64,000 bases of DNA from Combretum micranthum. Its lineage: Eukaryota > Streptophyta > Magnoliopsida > Myrtales > Combretaceae. Below are positions 23,323 through 36,350 of this stretch, piece by piece (position 1 is the stretch's first letter; each line of letters opens with the position of its first letter). The position numbers and the translations under genes were made by a program. The notes under the pieces were generated by a model. It was not told the DNA's origin. It searched no databases and saw only the letters and a program-made list of their open reading frames with translations. Location of the stretch: positions 124,001 to 188,000 of the forward strand of contig JAMXBD010002475.1 of the NCBI GenBank assembly GCA_024138025.1, given 5' to 3'.

Positions 23323-26300
23323 ATGAATAGCCAAATCATTTCTGCATCTTCTTCTACAACAACCCCTACCACCACCTATACTTTTGCCATTAAACTTAAC
23401 TTAAGAAACTACCTTGCATGGAAAACCCAATTTGCTCCCCTTCTTAATTATCACAATATGAACAATTTGATTGATGGCACCCCTACTCTAGCCAAAACCA
23501 TACCATCAATCACAAATCAAAATGAAACTTTTGAAAATCCATAATATGCACAATGGTTCAAAAGAGATCAGTTGCTGCTATCATGGCTTTTATCCTCTCA
23601 TTCTGAAGAGGTTTATCCCTATATCATTGGTTGTAATACATCTTTAGCTGCATGGAAAGCACTAGAAAGTGCTTTTGGCTCAGTATCTCAAAACCATCAA
23701 CTTCAATTGTATGTGGAACTTCAAGAATTAAAGAAGAGTGATATGACCATTTCACAATATCTTCAAAAGGCAAAATCACTTGCGGATGAATTAGCTACTA
23801 CTGGCAGACCTATTGCACCTACTAAATTTAATGCGATTATTTATCACAATATTGGTATCGAATTTCATCCTATTGTTTATGCTCTAAATTTACGTACTTA
23901 TCCTATTTCTTTTACTGAGTTATATAGCCAGTTACTTTCCCATGAAATTTTGTTGAATAGCTATTAAGCATCTCTAATGGCAAACATTGCCATTCGGCCA
24001 TCTTATACACCACAAGTAAGGCCGACTCCCATGATTAGTCCATATTCAAATTTTTGGCGATCAAACAATAGAAGGAAATACCAAATCTGTGGTTATCATA
24101 ATCACACTGCTGATCGATGTAAGCAAAGATATGCTCTTAAACAGCCCACTCGTCCATAGGGAAATGTCACATGGCACTCAAATTCTATTAACCATCACAT
24201 CTATATGCCTGTTCTACAAAATGGTATTGCACCCCTCCGTATCAAGCATGGTTTCTAGATACAGGTGCAACGCATCATATGACACCTAATCTACAAGCAA
24301 TAGCCGAACCACAAGTATATAAAGGTGGGGATCAAGTTAACAGTTGGTAATGGGCAATCCATGCCAATTACCACACTAGTATGGCCTTTTATCCCTCTAT
24401 TAAAAATACTAACTTGATGCTTAAAGATTCTCTCCATGTCCCTACTCTATCTAAACCATTACTATCTGTTCAACAATTTACCAAAGACAGTAATTGTTTT
24501 TTTGAATTTCACCCTTCTTATTTTTGGTTAAGAATAGTCAAAACAAGGAAATCTTATTGCAAGGCAAGAGTAATGTGGGCTTGTGGGAACTCTAACCATC
24601 AAAACCTAAAACTTTCTTGAGTGAATCCGCTTCTTTTCAAACATGGCATGCTCGACTAGGACATCCTCGGGTGCAAACAGTTTCCAAAATAATTGCAGAA
24701 AATAAATTACCTACATCTAGTTCTTTAGATCCTTCTTTTGTTTATTCATCTTGTTAGTTGGGAAAAATGGCAAAATTGCCCTTTGCATCAATTGAGCACT
24801 CAAGTTGTAAACCTTTTGGAATTATTCATTCTGATGTTTGGGTACCAGCTCCTGTGCTCAGTAATTTAGGTTTTAGGTATTTTGTTTTATTGTTGATGAT
24901 TATTCTTGTTTCACTTGGATTTTTTCCTTAAAGAATAAAAGTGAAGTTTTTAATATTTTTAAAAATTTTGAGTCCTATATAAAATTGCAATTCAATTCAG
25001 ACATAAAAGGCTTTTCATTTAGATTGGGGAGGAGAGTTTCATAAATTGCACTCATATTTTAAGTAAAAAGGCATTATTCATCGAATTGCATGTCCTTATA
25101 CACATGAACAAAATGGATTGTCTGAAAGAAAAATAAGGCATATCATTGATACAGGCCTTACACTTCTTGCTCATGTATCAGTTCCCTTCAAATTATGGTA
25201 TAATGCTTTTATCACTGTAGTTGCTAATATTAATAATATGCCCACTATCGGTTTGAATCAAAAAATTCCATATGAGCTTTTGTATCGGTAGAAACCAAAT
25301 TATTTAAACAACAAGATTTTTGGTTGTGTTGCTTATCCTTACCTTAGACCATATAAGGCCCATAAATTCTCTTTTCGTAGCAAGCAATATGTGTTTTTGG
25401 GCAAATCTCCTAATCATTGTGGTCATTTCGATTTAGATAATGATTAAGATAGAGTATATATTGTCAAACATGTTTTATTTAATGAAAATTTATTTCCTTT
25501 TAAATTGCAACAACCTTATTCTCTACCACAACAGGAATTGGCCACTCCTTGACTTACTATACAAGTACCACATTCTTCCTCCTTGCATTCAGGTATGTTT
25601 ACCCCCTCCTCTTCACTACCTTCACGTGAAAATCATCAACCAATCACATCTCCACAGCAAACTCCCCCTTTAACTTCGCAATCTATTCCCTACACTCATC
25701 CTATGACCACTCGGTCTCACTACAATATTCACAAACCAATCCAAAAGTTGAACCTTAACACTCAATCATCAAAATCCTCCTCTCATCCTACTTCCACCAA
25801 ACGTCCTGCCTGTCTTTCCAATATACCAACTCGCAAGCTTGATTTTCTTTTCCTTGCACCAAAAACCTTTCATCAAGCAAGTAAAATTAATGAGTGGTAA
25901 AAAGCCATGTCTGATGAGATTAATGCATTGTTGTCCAATAACACTTGGGATTTGGTTCCTAAACCTTTAAATGCTAATGTGGTTTCTAACAAGTGGGTGT
26001 ACAAGATAAAACGAAAACAAGATGGTTCCATTGATTGTTACAAAGCAAGATTAGTGGCAAAAGGTTTTACACAGGAAGAGGGTATTGACTACAAAGAAAC
26101 ATTTAGTCCAGTGGTGAAGGCTACCACAATATGGATTGTTCTTGCACTTGAAACTATGCATAATTGGCCAATAAAGCAACTTGATGTGTCTAATGGATTT
26201 CTTCATGGTCACCTACAGGAAACCATCTATGTGCATCAGCCCATTGGTTTTGTTGATGACCAACGACCTAACTTTGTATGTAAATTAAATAGGTCTCTTT

Positions 26301-27372
26301 ATGGATTAAAACAAGCCCCACGTGCTTGGTTCTCAAGGCTTGCTGATTTCTTACATTGTCAAGGGTTTATCTCCTCTAAAGCTGACTCATCTCTTTTTAT
26401 CTACAAAAATGATCATCTTATTATCTATGTCTTAGTCTATGTGGATGATATTATTATAATAGGTTCCTCCACAAATTATCTTTCTAATGTCATTTTAGCT
26501 TTGCAACAAGAGTTCCCTGTTAAAGACCTTGGTCCCCTTCATTACTTCCTTGGTATTGAGGTTCTTCGGACATCAGATGTGCTTTTTCTATCTCAACCAA
26601 AATATATTTAAGATGTCCTCCAAAGAGCTGGCATGCAAGACTCCAATAGCTGTCTCACACCAATGGCCACATCCACCACCCTCTCCAAGCATTCCGGTCA
26701 TCTGAGTTCTGATGATACTGAATACAAAAAGTTGGTAGGAGTATTACAATATCTCAACATATCTAGGCCTGATATAGCTTTTTACTGTCATTAAGCTATG
26801 CCAATTTATGCACTCTCCTACTAATCTGCATTGGAAAGCCTTAAAACGTCTTCTTCAATACATAAAAGGTACAAATGATTTAGGCTTATCCTTTTCCTCT
26901 ACTCATTCACTTGATATCACCTGTTATGCAGATAGTGATTATGGTGGTGATTTGATGATAGAGGATCTGCTAGTGGATATGGTATTGTTCCTTGGCTCAT
27001 GTTTGATTTCTTGGCTTGCAAAGAAGCAACCTACAATTGCTCGTTTCCCTACAGAAAGTGAATACAAAGCTATAGCTAATGCTACATTAGAATTTTTGTG
27101 GATTAAGTCCTTAATGCATGAACTAGGTTTTCCTATTTCTTCAAATACGTTATGGTGTGATAATATTGAAGCTATTTATCTGTCATCCAATCCTGTATTT
27201 CATGCCTGAACGAAGCATATAAAGCTTGATTATCACTTTGTCCGAGAGCAAGTTGCATTAGGAAATTTACAAATCCGGTTCATCTCTATAATGAATCAGT
27301 TAGCTGATATTTTCACCAAGCCCTTGCTGTTGTCCAGATTTTAGCATCCGTGTACCAAGCTTCTTCTGCACT
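23323..27372 (+). pseudogene. RT3 gag-pol, decayed Ty1/copia polyprotein
   Basis: Gag starts at MNSQIISAS (23323) with a UBN2-like region (WKALESAFGSVSQNHQLQL). The zinc knuckle at about 24085-24120 has lost its first Cys (YQICGYHNHTADRC). A protease TGATHHMTP remnant lies near 24260. Integrase at 24630-25440 is broken (HARLGHPR; ARKPF-like pieces). RT is well kept at 25907-26611 (YKARLVAKGFTQEEGIDYKETFSPV, YVDD near 26440), and RNase H lies at 26808-27320 ([22 protein letters not shown]). Stops fall where the family has Gln or Arg: at 23542, 23965, 24157, 25897, 26609 and 27207, i.e. CAA/CAG/CGA to TAA/TAG/TGA. This is a dead, older copy than RT2. Confidence 0.9.
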
Positions 27373-27394
27373 AGGTCAAGGGCTTGCTGGAGGG

Positions 27395-27582
27395 TGTTAT
27401 CTAGAGCAGTTGATGATTATCTTATTATAACTTTCGGTTATTTAATATTAACTATCATCCTTATCTTTATCCTATAATCTTACTTATCTTTATCCTGTAA
27501 TCTTAATCTTTGTAACAAACTAAACACGAAGTATCTATATATATGTTATATATCATTAATGAAAAGTGTGGAAATCATTTAA
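27395..27582 (+). mobile_element. RT3 3' LTR
   Basis: 188 bp, tgttatct to catttaa (terminal ca mutated to aa). It is more diverged from its partner than the RT2 pair and lacks one internal short repeat. Confidence 0.87.
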
Positions 27583-27587
27583 GGTTG

Positions 27588-28400
27588 GTCCTACCCAAGA
27601 ACCCCGAACCCAAACCTGACCCACCGGGTCCGAATTACAATTATTAGGACCTGTAACTTCCTCATGCAGGAGGTGAGATGGGTCCTAATAATTGGACCCA
27701 CCAAGTCCTAGGGTGGGTTTAGATAACTCCGACCTATCCTTTTTTTTTTTTTTTTTTTTACGTGGGACCCTTATAGACCTTAAGGACCCGTAGACCACGA
27801 CAAATTTGCTTGGCAAGTCAAACCCTTCCCCCCAAAACCCCCTACCACACCTCCCTTACCCAAAAAAAAAAAAAAAATTAGGTCCATGGCTAAACCTGCA
27901 TAAGGGGATACGTTAGGCCCCGGTTCAAACCGACCTGAATAAATGTTTAGTGTAGGAATTAGATTTCTCCCAATGCGGTCCAGGTCCAAAAATCTTGGAC
28001 CATTAACTACTCCAAGTTGATGGCGGGGAGATTCGGACCCATAGACCCACTAGTGCACGAGGTAGGTCTACACGGTTTAGATCCTTTTTTTTTCACTTTT
28101 GCTTTTTTGCAAAAAACTCCTGCATGCACTATTCTCTATTTGCGTTAACCTTAGAAAGATGCACATCAATAATAGTTTGGGCACTTTTTTTTTCTTTTTA
28201 ATTTGGACACTTATGGACCCGAGGGTCCCTTTTCAGTTCCAAACATGTGCATTAATGACTATTTGCATGTTTTGATTTTTGTTTTTTTAATCCAGACCCT
28301 TATGGACTCGGTGGGTCCCCATCATGACTCTGAACCATTCGGCAAAGCAAGGGTCAACCATAGCAGGTCCGGAGCAGGCTCTGAAGCAAACCTGACTTGA
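27588..28400. repeat. GGACCC-rich repeat interrupted by RT3
   Basis: Before RT3 the text reads ccttggggtgggttg and after it ggttggtcctacccaag, so RT3 sits inside this unit. The stretch has many ggaccc/gggtcc and acccg words in both orientations, including an inverted pair near 27628-27700 (gggtccgaattacaattatt and aattggaccca), and long T and A runs. It is GC-richer than its surroundings. It looks like a decayed DNA transposon with subterminal repeats, but I cannot assign a superfamily. Confidence 0.4.
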
Positions 28401-29960
28401 AAAGATGTTTAATAAGAATGAATGATTTTAGGAAATTAGAGATTTATAATTTATAGAAACATTTTCCTCTTGAAGAATTTTATAATTTTATTATATTTTT
28501 CTAATAAAACCGATCCATCCATTATTCTAGGATTCCTATGTATTACCTACGTGTTTCCATTCATTAGATTGCATTGTGATAATTGCTTTGATTCTCAGAG
28601 ATTTATTGTTCCTCTTATTTTCATTCTTGTGATGTCGTCAATTTTAGTCGATAAATTACCCACTTTTAGACCTTTATCATGCTAGGTGCGTAGACTAGGG
28701 GCCACCTACATCATTGCTCTCCATTTTTTTTTTTTTGTGCTTCATTCTTTTTTCTACTTCTTTCACGACAAGAACTGATTCAGCTCAGATGAAATTTTAG
28801 AGACCGTAAGCTAAAGCGATGAGGACGATGAAATGTAATACTGACGTCACGTATAATACAAATGGGTACCATAATTCTTTTAAAAAGAACAAATCCTATC
28901 AAGAAAAGAAAGAATAGTTGGTATGCTTAGAAATAAAACTCATATGAAAGGTCGATATCCAAAAAATTACATAAAAGAAAAAGAAATCACCTGCTTAATT
29001 AATTATCTTAAGGTGGGATAGATATGGATTAGAGATGAAAACGGTAAAATTACCGTGTAATAATAGTTGAATTATCACAAAGTACAACAACAGGTTAATC
29101 ACTGGCTTGTTTTGCTGTATGAAATAAGGACAGAATTAAATTCTAATTTTAATATGAATATAACAGAATTGTAATTATCCTTACATGTATATTATAGTGT
29201 TCAATTGGTATAAAAAAAATAAAATAAATAATTATTGGAGTCAAAGTAAAATATCTATAATGCCAATGATATCCTTATCTTTATTATAGAGATATGAAAT
29301 TCGTATTGGTAATATTTTTAAGATAGAGCTATTATGGCAAAGATTGAAAATAAAATATTAAATGGTAATTTATATATGTAAGAACATGAATTAATATTTA
29401 TTATTTTGCATAATAGTAATTCATCATGAATTATCATTTCTTTTGATTAAACACCCTAGTAATATATAGCAAAAAAAAAAAAAAAAAAACTACTATAGCA
29501 ACAGCTTCATATAAAACGAAGAGGGAATAAATTTTCTTCAAATGGGCTAACACTTTGTTTAGGCGATTGATCAAATTTGATAGATGTACAATGATAAAAG
29601 AATGGATAAGATTTAAAATTCCAAGAAATTATGAAATCGTACGATGATTAAAAGAAAAAACAAAAGAAAAGGATAAACCTCTCTTCATTAGCTGGTGTAT
29701 TTATTAAAGAATTATTGAATATAACTGTTGAAGTGGTATATATGTTTAAAACTGTTCTTTATTTTTATTTTCTTAGACCTAATATATTATTAGAATAAAA
29801 TAAAATGTCACTATGCTTCATTATCTTTGTTGCAAAGATATAATAAATGTATAGGTGACATTTTTAAAGAAATGGTATTTATGATAAAGAGAAAATAAAT
29901 CATTTTTGTATAATAATAATTTATTATGAATTTGTATTCAATGTTTAAAACATCACTAAA
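28401..29960. other. Intergenic, AT-rich, no gene seen
   Basis: No domain or codon pattern in any frame. Several long A runs (for example 29470-29489). Plus-strand frames at 28203-28685 are short and give no recognisable protein. Confidence 0.45.
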
Positions 29961-30470
29961 CACTATAATACTATGTTTAGAAAGAATGGGGGAGGAAAAG
30001 TTACTTCTCTCGAGTGAATAGACTGTTAGACTCTAAAACAGAAATGTGTAAATTATGTAACCTAAAATGAAAAGGAAATGAACATTGTGTTTGACAATCT
30101 AGTTCAATGTGGAAAGAAGTAGAAATTAGGTAAAAAAGAAAAGAAGGAAAAGAGATGAAAGATAAGGAATATTATATTTTTATTGTGGACTTTCATTATG
30201 AAACTGAAATAAGATGAAATATTGATATAAATAGACTAAATTATTCAGTACTTTTTAACTTTACCTTTGATTCTAAGATTTTTGTAAATATGTTGTTTTC
30301 CCTTCATTCTCTTCCCTTTCCTCTAAAACATGGAGAGAAATGAATGAGCATCATATTTCTACTAATTTCTCTTCTTTTCTTTTTCATTTTAAGAATCCTA
30401 GCACCAAATTCTCATTGATTTCTCTTGCTTTTTACTAATTTATTTCACCCTTACCAAACATAGTGAAAGT
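29961..30470. mobile_element. Putative MITE, about 0.5 kb
   Basis: The left part starts near ctatgtttagaaagaatgg and the right part ends near cacccttaccaaacatag. The two are rough inverted repeats (ctatgttt.g.aagg.tgg), with purine-rich left and pyrimidine-rich right arms (gaaaagaaggaaaagagat against tttctcttcttttcttttt). No clear target duplication was found, so the superfamily is open. Confidence 0.4.
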
Positions 30471-31329
30471 CACCCATTTATAGTGAAATCATCTTTATCT
30501 TTATCTTTATCTAATCTATATTTAGTCTACATTTGATCTGTATAATCTATATATGTATAATTATTATTAATCTTTTTTTTATTCATTTCTTAACAAATAA
30601 TCTCATTCAAACGCAGAGCAAAAAAATGTCAAATAAATAGAAAAATGCCCAACCTAATATGTCATCCATTGGTGAAATTACGAGGTAGAAAGAAATCACA
30701 GTTGTTTCAAAAAAAAAAAAAGATTTATTACATATCACATACATGTATGATCATATCGTGAGTGTTTACTAATGAAATTTTTTACACGCATGATAAAAAA
30801 ATGAATAATCATTAAAATATTTATCAAATGGTAGTTAAAATCATGATTTTACTAATCAGTTGAACGTGTAGAATCAATAAATCATATAAAACCATGCAAA
30901 ATCAGTAAAATCATAAACGAGTAAAATTATACACAAAAATTCATAATTTTTGATAAACTTTGCACGTAAAAAATATAAAGAAACATAATACGTGAGGTAT
31001 GATACATATTTAAGTCTTATAAATTAGAACAAAAACTCACACATCTTTTATAGCCACTTAATTCCATGTAAGCCATCGCATCATCATCAATTGCTCAAAC
31101 AGCCATCTTAATGTCTATCAACTACTATATTCTACATTAATAAATTATCGCGTGGTGACCATACAGAGAGAGCCTTCCTAGCTAACAACCAATACTCTAT
31201 TAATTTCGACCAAATCGAACAACAGAGAATAAATGAATATCTTCTCGAAAAGTTATGGATTCCATCCGTAAAGGGAAAACAAAGATTAAAAGAAAAAAAA
31301 AAAAAACCACTTGTTTTTGCCATCAGTTG
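30471..31329. other. Intergenic, no gene seen
   Basis: AT-rich, with a short ctttat tandem at about 30491-30515. Nothing coding was recognised. Confidence 0.4.
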
Positions 31330-31500
31330 CAACTTACCTGATCAAGCAGCTGCTGGTGGTAAGGTAAGTAGACTACAGCTCACGCACACCGACATTGACC
31401 TCGCAACAACCCAAGTCTTCCCCGCCGGGCCCTCCGTATTTAGAAGATGACTAGATTGGCCTCGTTGGTGGATGCGCCAGAACACCGGTCAGAAGACCGA
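31330..31500. other. Unexplained GC-rich islet
   Basis: About 170 bp with clearly higher GC than its surroundings. On the minus strand it ends with gatcag/gtaagt at about 31343, a good splice-donor context, preceded by a short frame. Plus-strand frames are short. It may be a leftover first exon or a captured gene fragment; I recognise no protein in it. Confidence 0.25.
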
Positions 31501-32491
31501 TTTTCTATCATTTCTAATATTAGTTGGAAAATTCCAAATTACATCCTCGCACCTAAAAAGAACACTTTTGGATTTCTTAAATTAAAAAAAGAAATTAGCA
31601 TAGATAAAGATGATTGATGTTTTGTATTAAAACAAAATCAAAAGAATTGAGAATTATCTAATGAAATTTTCATTTATGTACAAATTTATTCTCTAAACTT
31701 TTATAGTATACATAAAAATATTAATTATCCTTAACTATTACAAATGTTGAAAGTTTAAGGATTGAAAAGTTCACTCAAAGTTTAGAAGATGAATTTTCAC
31801 TTTGATAAATATTTAGGGATGAATTTATAATTTTCCCTCTTAGTCATGTATTTAAGAAAAAAATAGTATAAAAATTTAATTTTTTAATATTTTTAACACG
31901 TACAGTAAAAAATGAATTAACCTTGTTAGTCCAATTCGATAAATTGATTTTGATCACCTCTTCTACCTTTGTTGATAATTGAACATGAAGATTTGGTCGA
32001 CACAACCTATTCAACCTAGATCTTATAGGACTCTGTTAGGCTTTTCAAATTAAAATATTATCATTCATTTTTTTTTTAATTTTTTTTTCAAATTATGCAT
32101 TAAATTTCTAATAATGCATATCTCAATTCAAGGTAAAAAAATAAAAACTAAAAGCCTTTTTTTTTTTTTACTTCATAATAATAAGATAACATTAGGTAAG
32201 ATTGCTCACGTGTAATATACAAGAGAAAATAAATGCTAAAATATTTTTCTAACATGTATAGTAATTATTTTAAAAATTATCTATATCTCTTTCATATATT
32301 AAAATATAACCCATAATTACCGGCCTCATATACATACTAATAATGTGTATTAGCTATATTGATACATTTCCCCTGCTGAGTGCGCAACAAACGCAGAGCA
32401 ATGTTTTCCATATAAAATTTGTAACCATCACCACCACCATCAGCATCAATCACCATATAAAAAGGGTCCCTTCCCAATCCGTATATCAAAT
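31501..32491. other. Upstream region of PME-A
   Basis: AT-rich and non-coding. Presumed 5' flank of PME-A, as there is no other gene between the GC islet and the TATA-like box. Confidence 0.4.
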
Positions 32492-32500
32492 CTATAAAAG
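32492..32500 (+). promoter_or_regulatory. TATA-like box of PME-A
   Basis: ctataaaag, followed by a pyrimidine-rich stretch (ccctcccactttctcttctt) typical of a plant core promoter and 5' leader. It is about 265 bp upstream of the first ATG of PME-A, which would give a leader of some 235 bp. Confidence 0.5.
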
Positions 32501-33720
32501 CCCTCCCACTTTCTCTTCTTATATTCATACCACCTCCATTACAATATTCAAATAGATGCTATTACCATAAGTACCACTAGCTACCACACCAAAAATGCTA
32601 TACTCATCCCCACCTTATATTATTATTATTCAACACTGTCACTATATCTCCAAATTATTCACTTCCTAACTCTCCTTTTAATTATATTATACTATCATCC
32701 CACATTTTAAACCACCACCTCATTTTTTACTCCCAAACAATTCTAAGATAAGAAAATATCACAATGGGCTATGGCAGGCTCCGAAAATCCGATACTGGAC
32801 GCCACGACTCAGTCGACCACCAAGACATACCCTTGCCAGCAGACCAACGCCACCGCCGCGAAAAATAATCCTCCTCACTCTACTTTCTCTTACATTGATT
32901 ATTATCTCCGCTGCAGGTTCTGCATCGGTGATGAAAACCCAAAACAACCAAACTGAACCAAAACGAGGACGTAGCCTACTTACCGCTTCCCATCCAATCT
33001 CCAAGACATGCGGCAAGACACTTTACCCAGAGCTCTGCGTAAGATCCCTCCTCGAAGTTTCCGAATCCACCGCTGCCGCCTCCACCACCTCCAGCGAGCT
33101 GGATCTCGTCCACATGTCATTCAATGTGACCCTACAGCGCTTTAGCAAAGCGCTGTACTCGTCGTCGGCCATCGCCAGCAACCAAATGGACTCGCGCGTG
33201 AGGTGTGCTTACGACGACTGCATAGAGCTCCTTGACGACTCCGTGTACGCCCTGTCCCGGTCCCTCACCACAGTGGCGAGTGGATATCGGCGGCACACGC
33301 GCAGGACGTGATCACGTGGCTGAGCGCCGCTATGACCAATCACGACACGTGCACTGAGGGTTTCGAGGATCTGCATGGACCCATTAAGGACCGGATGACG
33401 AGAAGCTAAAGGACTTGTCGAAGCTTGTGAGTAATTGCCTGGCGATATTCTCGGCCACCGCCGCCATGGAGGATTTCTCCGGCGTTCCGATACAGAATAA
33501 GAGGAGGCTGATGGAGGTTGAGGAAGTGGGAGAAGATGGTATGTTTCCGAGCTGGGTTGGGGGGAGAGAGGAAACTGCTGCAGATGCCTGTGAAGCAGAT
33601 GCCGGTGGATATAGTGGTGTCGAAAGACGGGAATGGGACGGTGAAGACCATCGCAGAGGCGATCAAGAAAGTGCCGGAGTGGAGTTCACGGCGGTACGTC
33701 ATCCACGTAAAAGCTGGAAG

Positions 33721-34763
33721 GTAATAAAATATTTCGAGAGCTTTCCTTAGTTTGTGAATTAAGTCAACTTTTTCTCACTTGTCTTTTTCGATGTTTTTTA
33801 AGTTTAGTGATTCCCTAGTCCTAGTTCAGCTAAGCACGTCTTTTCAATTTAACGGCCTTTTTATTTTAAAGAACTGTTAACATTTTTATTTTCTTAATTC
33901 ACTTTGGTTTCCTTAGACTATATACTTCTCTAAACAAAATTTAAATATCACATATTTTATTGACGATAAACGTTTATATTTCGTTAAATAATGATCTCAT
34001 TTTATAAAACCGTACATATTAATTAAAAATTTAATGATTCTAAGCTGATTACCTAAAATAACTAGCTATTGAGTGAAAAAATTAATATATAATACGATAT
34101 TTTATATTTGTTGAGGAAAAGGAGTTATTTAAGTGGTGGTCGCTTTTATCCAGTTCAGTGTCTTGATCACGCAACAAAGTTTGTCACGTGAAACGTTGTT
34201 GAGTGTCATGTTACGTGGTCATTTTTTAGTAATCATTAATTAGTCTTTCCGACGAACAATACCGTCAGCATAATTTACTTTTACCAAATATATTAATATT
34301 TTTTTATTATATTCTTTATTTTCATCTTCCGTTTTTTTAATATATTGGTACTGGCATGTTGGTGTAACATTATTGGATCCGGGACACAGCGACATGACAT
34401 GTCAAATAAAAGCGTATATATGCAGAAATATAATTTACTTTTTGACCTTTTTACTCCCACGTGGTTTACAAGTAAAAGTTAGGGAGAAAAAATAAAAAAC
34501 GTTTGCTTCAATCTAGGTGTCGTTTTTATAATTTATGGAATAAACATGGTAAGTACTGGAAAAAAAAAATGATATTATCAGAGCCTTTTTCTTTTTTTTA
34601 ATTACGCGTTGGAATATTTTATGTTATTACTTACCATTGAAGATAGTTAATATTACATATATTTCTTGGTTTTTTTTTTATATTTTTGGAGTCAACAATG
34701 AGTACCCATGTGAGATAAAGAATCTAGTGAAAACAATATAGTAATACTTCTCGAAATGAGCAG
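33721..34763 (+). other. PME-A intron 1
   Basis: 1043 bp from gtaataaaat to gaaatgagcag. The codon for Arg in AGRYEE is split across it. AT-rich with long T runs, as expected for a dicot intron. I saw no nested gene. Confidence 0.8.
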
Positions 34764-34903
34764 GTACGAGGAGAATAATTTGAAAATAGGGAGGAAAAAG
34801 ACCAATGTGACGATCGTAGGAGAAGGGAGGGGCGTAACCATAATTTCAGGTTCCAAAAGCAAGTTGGGTGATAACATCACGACATTCCGCACTCCAGCCT
34901 TCG

Positions 34904-35659
34904 GTAAGTATTCTTTACTAAGGCCTAAGCACTTTCTTTTAATATAATATTATTTAACTGATTTCATTTAATAAGTATTTGATTAAATAAAACTTTTAAT
35001 TATCCTAACCTAATAGTTTGTTTCCATAATCATAATCCATCTTTGAATACCCTTAACTGGATTATGTAATCTAAACCAATCAAACTTCAATTAATTATAT
35101 GAAAGTATTTCCATAGTACCATTTAAAAAAAAAAAAAAACAGCCACTCATATTATGTCTAAGTGGAACATAAGTACACGTGACCTGTTTTTTTTTAGACA
35201 GGCTAGCTGTCATGGAATGATCCATTCCCGTGTTTTTTTTGGTCCTTGAGGAAATTTCCTGTGTACTACGCGTTTTTGTGTCGTATTGCATCAGCAACTA
35301 AGCGAACCATTCTAATATTATCAATATCTATAATATTAAAGTATTTAAATATAATTTTATTATATATTAAAAATATGTATTTTTCAAAATAATCACCCAA
35401 GATTAATTTATTTAACTATTTACCATTTTAAAAGATCTATAGATACAATAATGGTGATCTCCTCGAGTATCTACAATCTGTGTTTGAAATGTTAAAAACT
35501 TTTGAAAAAAAAAATTTAAATGCTTTTTTAATATCTTTTACACTTTTTAATATCATATATCTGTATAATTTTTTTTCCTTTTTAATTATGTATCTTGGAG
35601 TCTTGAAATTTTTTCTTTATATATTTTGTTTACAATTTTCTGGGAAAATTTTCCCACAG
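34904..35659 (+). other. PME-A intron 2
   Basis: 756 bp from gtaagtattc to ttcccacag. It splits an Ala codon. Short frames inside it on either strand are not conserved and are not genes. Confidence 0.8.
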
Positions 35660-36350
35660 CTGCTAGTGGAGCGGTTTTATTGCAAAGGACCTTACATTTG
35701 AGAACTGGGCCGGACCACAGAAGGGCCAAGCGGTGGCGCTTCGTGTCGGAGCGGACCAAGCGGTCGTCTACCGGTGCAACATTATCGGCTATCAAGACAC
35801 TCTTTACGTCCACTCGAACCGCCAATTTTACCGAGAATGCGACATTTACGGGACGGTGGACTTCGTATTTGGCAATGCAGCTGTTGTGTTACAAAATTGT
35901 AGCCTCTTTGCAAGAAAGCCATGGCAATGCAAAAGAACACTATCACGGCCCAAAACCGAAAAGACCCGAATCAAAACACGGGTATTTCAATCCATGCGTG
36001 TCGGGTCCTAGCCACCCAGGATCTCCAAGCAACCAATAATAGCTTCCAAACATACCTAGGCCGCCCATGGAATTATACTCTAGGACCGTGTACATGCAAT
36101 CTTACCTTGGTGATCTTGTTCATCCTAAAGGTTGGCTCGAGTGGAATGGCACTTTTGCCCTTGACACCCTTTATTACGGGGAGTATAAACTATGGTCCGG
36201 CGCGACCCTAGGACAACGCGTCAGTGGCCGGGCTATCGGAACATAACTTCCCCAGCTGAAGCAAGTAAATTTACGGTTAGAGAGTTTATATTCGGATCGT
36301 CATGGCTGCCATCGACCGGGGTGGCCTTCGTGGATGGATTCGTTCTTTAA

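Larger units (their letters stand above)
32764..36350 (+). pseudogene. PME-A: type-I pectin methylesterase, three exons, about ten frame breaks
   Basis: Pectinesterases de-esterify homogalacturonan in the cell wall. Exon 1 (32764-33720) starts MGYGRLRKSD, then a hydrophobic signal anchor (IILLTLLSLTLIIIS), an inhibitor-like pro-domain with its conserved cysteines (TCGKTLYPELC; CAYDDC; DTCTEGF), an RRLM processing site (near 33505) and the mature start (VDIVVSKDGNGT). Exon 2 is 34764-34903 (YEENNLKIGRKKTN) and exon 3 is 35660-36350. Catalytic signatures are all present: QAVALRV, YQDTLY, DFVFG and LGRPW, ending VAFVDGFVL plus stop. Splice sites are canonical (gtaata...gcag; gtaagta...acag). Frame breaks near 32860, 33285, 33395, 33562, 35674, 35920, 36071, 36188, 36200 and 36228 are each explained by one missing base, often in a homopolymer. 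It is either a very young pseudogene or an intact gene with consensus errors. Expected protein is about 595 residues, normal for the family. Confidence 0.92.

Noticed and set aside
33406..33702. Minus-strand open frame over PME-A exon 1
   Set aside because: Antisense shadow of a clear PME coding sequence.
35091..35297. Minus-strand open frame in PME-A intron 2
   Set aside because: Within an intron with good splice sites; no domain and no conservation.
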